Below are positions 22,479 through 24,843 of a DNA stretch of 24,843 bases, in pieces. The position numbers and the translations under genes were made by a program. Position 1 is the stretch's first letter. Each line of letters starts with the position of its first letter. This stretch comes from Chloroflexota bacterium (GTDB lineage: Bacteria; Chloroflexota; Ktedonobacteria; Ktedonobacterales; Ktedonobacteraceae): positions 16,187-41,029 of the forward strand of contig VBJK01000066.1 in the NCBI GenBank assembly GCA_005879655.1. Reading direction: 5' to 3'. Under the pieces are notes generated by a model. It was not told the DNA's origin and made no database searches. It worked only from the letters and a program-made list of their open reading frames with translations.

Positions 22479-23420
22479 GTGAATGCCATTGAAACATCTC
22501 TCTTAACGCGGCGTTTTGGCAATCTAACCGCTGTTGATAGCCTGACCCTCTCCATTCCTGAAGGAACGGTCTTTGGCTTTTTGGGACCAAATGGAGCAGG
22601 TAAAACTACTGTTGTACGTATGTTAACCGCCTTGATTGCCCCTACAGCGGGCCAAGCACAAGTGGTAGGCTATCAAGTGGGCAGTGAGGACAGTGCGCTA
22701 CGGCAGCATGTAGGAATCTTGACCGAGACGCCAGGTCTTTATGATCGTCTTACTGCTCTGCAAAATCTTGTCTTCTTTGCTCAACTGTACAGTCTGTCTG
22801 TACAACGAGCAAAAGAGCAGGCTGCACGCTACTTGCGTATGCTCGACTTGTGGGAGCGACGTAATGACAAGGTAGGTGGCTTTTCAAAAGGGATGCGCCA
22901 GAAATTAGCAATTGTGCGCGCATTGCTGCACGAGCCAGAGATCGTCTTTCTAGACGAACCAACCTCCGGCCTGGACCCAGAGGCTTCTCGTATCGTGCGT
23001 GACTTCATCAAAGAGCTGCGTTCTGGAGGGCGCACAATCTTCTTGACTACGCATAATCTGCCAGAGGCTGACGAGCTGTGTGACCTGATAGCCGTGTTCC
23101 GTACACGGCTATTGCAGGTAGGTACGCCTGATAATCTGCGCGCAGGCTTGTTTGGACGGGGTACCGAGGTGCGCGTAGCTGGTGATCCCGCTGTGTGGTT
23201 GCCAACGGTCAAGGCGCTACCGTTTGTGCACGATGCGGCGGTACGTGAAGATACGTTGGCGATTGCACTTGATGATCCAGATACGCAAAATCCGCCTCTT
23301 GTGCAGGCATTAGTCAAGGCTGGAGCACCGATTCGTGCGGTTGCTCCCGTTGCACATTCTCTTGAGGATGTATACTTGCAATTGTTGGAGAACGGTGATA
23401 AGCAGCAAAATGACAAATAA
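22479..23420 (+). CDS. ABC-2 type exporter, ATP-binding subunit
   Basis: The ATPase subunit of a DrrA/NatA-like exporter has 313 residues and all motifs in order: Walker A GPNGAGKTT (36-44), signature FSKGM (135-139), Walker B IVFLDEP (155-161), D-loop SGLD, and the switch His in TTHNL (H192). The C-terminal 90 residues form the usual regulatory extension of the family, ending LEDVYLQLLEN. The start is GTG with GGGAG about 8 bases upstream. The last two codons and the stop (DK*) lie inside a 110-bp inverted-repeat element, so the present C-terminus was probably set by that element. Forms an operon with the permease at 23540; substrate unknown. Confidence 0.93.
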   Translation: MNAIETSLLTRRFGNLTAVDSLTLSIPEGTVFGFLGPNGAGKTTVVRMLTALIAPTAGQAQVVGYQVGSEDSALRQHVGILTETPGLYDRLTALQNLVFFAQLYSLSVQRAKEQAARYLRMLDLWERRNDKVGGFSKGMRQKLAIVRALLHEPEIVFLDEPTSGLDPEASRIVRDFIKELRSGGRTIFLTTHNLPEADELCDLIAVFRTRLLQVGTPDNLRAGLFGRGTEVRVAGDPAVWLPTVKALPFVHDAAVREDTLAIALDDPDTQNPPLVQALVKAGAPIRAVAPVAHSLEDVYLQLLENGDKQQNDK

Positions 23421-23520
23421 GGAAAAGCATCGTAGCTGCACAATTTATTGCACGAGATGCATTTTCAGAAAAGACATGCGCAATACATTGCGCGACTACG
23501 GTGCTTTTCCTTATTTGTCA
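23411..23520. mobile_element. 110-bp inverted-repeat (MITE-like) element inside the ABC operon
   Basis: The two ends are a perfect 19-base inverted repeat (TGACAAATAAGGAAAAGCA and its complement), continuing with few mismatches to about 42 bases per arm through CGTAG-TG-GCAAT-TATTGC. The loop is about 25 bases. The element starts within the last codons of the ATPase gene and ends 6 bases before the permease's AGGAGG. It encodes nothing itself. Its inner core matches the repeat at 24360-24448, indicating a dispersed family. No flanking target duplication is obvious. Transcribed, it would form a long hairpin between the two cistrons. Confidence 0.8.
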
Positions 23521-23539
23521 TTTATTAGGAGGTAAAACG

Positions 23540-24316
23540 ATGCGAAGAGTTTTTGTCATTCTACAAAAAGAATGGATAGAGATCAGGCAACAATGGACGC
23601 TCCTCTTCACTATCGTGTTGCCACCTCTATTTCTCACTGTCTTGCCGCTATTCGTGCTAGCGCAATTTAATAGGGAAAACTTGCAGACGCACGGTTCCGT
23701 ATCGATCGACTATCCATCAATGCAAGGCATGACGTTCAAAGAGGCGCTCCAAACGCAAGTTGGTATGCAACTCTCGATTATGTATGTGTTACTGCCCGGT
23801 ATTATAACCAGTGTTATCGCGTCGTACAGTGTCATTGGCGAGAAGACCAGCCGCACATTAGAGCCTGTGCTGGCGACACCTATACGGACATGGGAGCTGT
23901 TATTGGGCAAGAGTCTTGCCGCATTAATTCCTGGTGTTGGCGTGACCTGGCTGAGTGGCTTCATCTTTTTGTTAGGACTACCGTTTTTTGTGGATCAGCG
24001 TGTGTTTGGCGCTATTGTCAGTCCTGGGTGGCTTGTGCTTTTCCTGCTGTGGTCGCCATTGTTAGCACTGATTGCTATTGCCATCATGCTAGCTGTCTCT
24101 TCGCGTGTGAATGATGCTCGTTCGGCACAGCAAGTATCAGCGTGGCTGATTATACCATTCCTCGCCGTGTTCTTTGGTCAGCTGGCTGGTGTACAGGTGC
24201 TGGGACCAGTGTTTACGGTGATTGTGGCATTGATTTTAGGAGTTCTGGCGATCGTCACACTGTGGGTTGCGGTGAGGATTTTCCAACGTGAGACGATTCT
24301 GACACGTTGGAAGTGA
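23540..24316 (+). CDS. ABC-2 type exporter, permease subunit
   Basis: A 258-residue integral membrane protein with six predicted helices. It has the ABC-2 permease layout: an N-terminal amphipathic segment (FVILQKEWIEIRQQW), a first helix (about 18-40), a polar extracytoplasmic loop with HGSVSIDYPSMQG, and the coupling segment GEKTSRTLEPVLATPIRTWEL typical of the family (about 109-129). Four more helices follow, and a basic tail. ATG 23540 follows AGGAGG at 7 bases; an upstream in-frame start at 23501 would begin inside the inverted-repeat element and is rejected. Works with the ATPase encoded just before it; substrate not predictable. Confidence 0.9.
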   Translation: MRRVFVILQKEWIEIRQQWTLLFTIVLPPLFLTVLPLFVLAQFNRENLQTHGSVSIDYPSMQGMTFKEALQTQVGMQLSIMYVLLPGIITSVIASYSVIGEKTSRTLEPVLATPIRTWELLLGKSLAALIPGVGVTWLSGFIFLLGLPFFVDQRVFGAIVSPGWLVLFLLWSPLLALIAIAIMLAVSSRVNDARSAQQVSAWLIIPFLAVFFGQLAGVQVLGPVFTVIVALILGVLAIVTLWVAVRIFQRETILTRWK

Positions 24317-24359
24317 TTTCTTGCGGAAATATCAACTGGGCACGTGTCATTTTTGTATG

Positions 24360-24448
24360 TAAAGACCGTAGTTGTGCAATTTATTGCGCCGTGCTCCCTC
24401 AAAAAACTTGTGTCCCTGGCGCAATAAATTGCGCAACTACGGTCTTTA
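24360..24448. repeat. Inverted repeat with 31-bp arms, same family as 23411-23520
   Basis: Arms 24360-24390 and 24418-24448 are complementary except for one position, with a 27-base loop. The inner part of each arm, CCGTAGTTG-GCAATTTATTGCG, matches the core of the element at 23411-23520, while the outer ends differ (TAAAGA here). It lies between the convergent permease and pth genes, where as RNA it may also terminate transcription. Confidence 0.9.
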
Positions 24449-24467
24449 TATGTATCCCCTCTCAACT

Positions 24468-24843
24468 TCATTCAAGGGCAGATGCTGTCTGCTCGTTTAA
24501 TGACGAAGCATCCTGTCCCTCAGCTTGATTACGCTCAGCCTCTCGTCGTAGACGAACCTGCTCGCGGCGCTCCTGCTGCAAGCGACGGCGCTCTTCAGCT
24601 TTTTGTTGCGCTTCAGGATCGGCATTGAGCTGATTCATCATCGTGGCAAGACCTTGTGTGAGGATCTGTGGTATTACCGTCACGGCCTGATCCTCAGCAG
24701 TTGCCAGCAGAATCCGCTCATCGCCAGCAGGAACACCGAGCACATAATTGATGGTGTCCACGCGTTGATTAGCGGGGCGTCCAATGCCAATGCGCAAACG
24801 CGGGAGCTTATTGGTGTGCAAGTGGTGGATAACGCTATCTAAG
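24468..24843 (-). CDS. pth: Peptidyl-tRNA hydrolase, C-terminal part, with charged tail extension
   Basis: Only the 3' part lies in the window; the frame runs open to position 24843, so the TTG at 24821 is an internal Leu codon, not a start. The visible sequence LDSVIHHLHTNKLPRLRIGI, then GRPANQRVDTINYVLGVP, is the conserved C-terminal lobe of bacterial Pth, which cleaves peptidyl-tRNA released from ribosomes. The catalytic His/Asp/Asn residues lie outside the window. After the usual end, the protein continues with about 50 extra residues, highly charged and probably coiled coil (AEERRRLQQERREQVRLRRE and more), then an Ala/Ser/Glu end. Such a tail is absent from typical Pth of about 190 residues. 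Confidence 0.88.
   Translation of the reverse strand, partial: LDSVIHHLHTNKLPRLRIGIGRPANQRVDTINYVLGVPAGDERILLATAEDQAVTVIPQILTQGLATMMNQLNADPEAQQKAEERRRLQQERREQVRLRREAERNQAEGQDASSLNEQTASALE

Noticed and set aside
22829..23443. 204-codon minus-strand ORF opposite the ABC ATPase
   Set aside because: Its composition is that of antisense to a conserved ABC gene, with no ribosome site.
24307..24528. 73-codon ORF across the second inverted repeat
   Set aside because: It reads through both arms of a palindrome and lacks start signals.

Overview
The window looks like chromosome of a Ktedonobacteria-type Chloroflexota bacterium. This is inferred from gene content, not from a marker gene. Supporting features are a Pknb-type Ser/Thr kinase followed by a Pro/Thr-rich linker and an extracellular jelly-roll domain, a GerW/YtfJ-like protein, a DUF2079 membrane protein, several proteins with long low-complexity P/T/A linkers, and many palindromic and tandem repeats between genes. 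No tRNA, rRNA or CRISPR array was recognised.

Left part (1-3350): a truncated P-loop ATPase remnant on the minus strand is followed by a plus-strand signalling cluster. The cluster holds a 20-residue leader ORF, a Ser/Thr kinase, a frame-displaced membrane/sensor segment that looks like the kinase's own C-terminal half, a small membrane protein and a GerW-like protein. The promoter/leader region in front of the kinase is a diverged copy of the one in front of the small membrane protein. In both places the first ORF overlaps the next by ATGA.

3350-9520 is mostly minus strand: a secreted or anchored GHL10-type glycosidase, a repeat island (a hairpin with 25-bp arms running into 4.4 copies of a 73-bp tandem repeat), a YflT-like stress protein with a glycine-rich core, and an operon of two different membrane-anchored P-loop ATPases. 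One of these carries about 18 tandem Gly-Leu tetrads as its membrane region.

9520-12560: three GC hairpins between divergent promoters, smpB, a convergent pair consisting of a Cys-rich membrane-anchored protein and a newly noticed 55-residue membrane protein, then a glycerophosphodiester phosphodiesterase with a clear terminator.

12660-18430: a tight operon of a GT2 dolichol-phosphate-mannose-synthase-like glycosyltransferase, an LPG-synthase-type flippase-like membrane protein and a DUF2079 membrane protein, probably for lipid-linked sugar transfer to cell-surface material. An unrecognised 443-residue two-domain protein follows.

18430-24843: a duplicated 110-bp GC-rich repeat between convergent genes, mfd (transcription-repair coupling factor), a two-gene ABC-2 exporter (ATPase and permease) split by a 110-bp inverted-repeat element that supplies the last codons of the ATPase gene, a second inverted repeat with the same core, and the 3' part of pth with an unusual charged C-terminal tail.

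The best candidates for undescribed biology are the kinase/GerW cluster with its duplicated leader, the pair of membrane ATPases with the Gly-Leu repeat, the 73-bp repeat island, and the palindromic element family built around CGTAGTTGCGCAATTTATTG.
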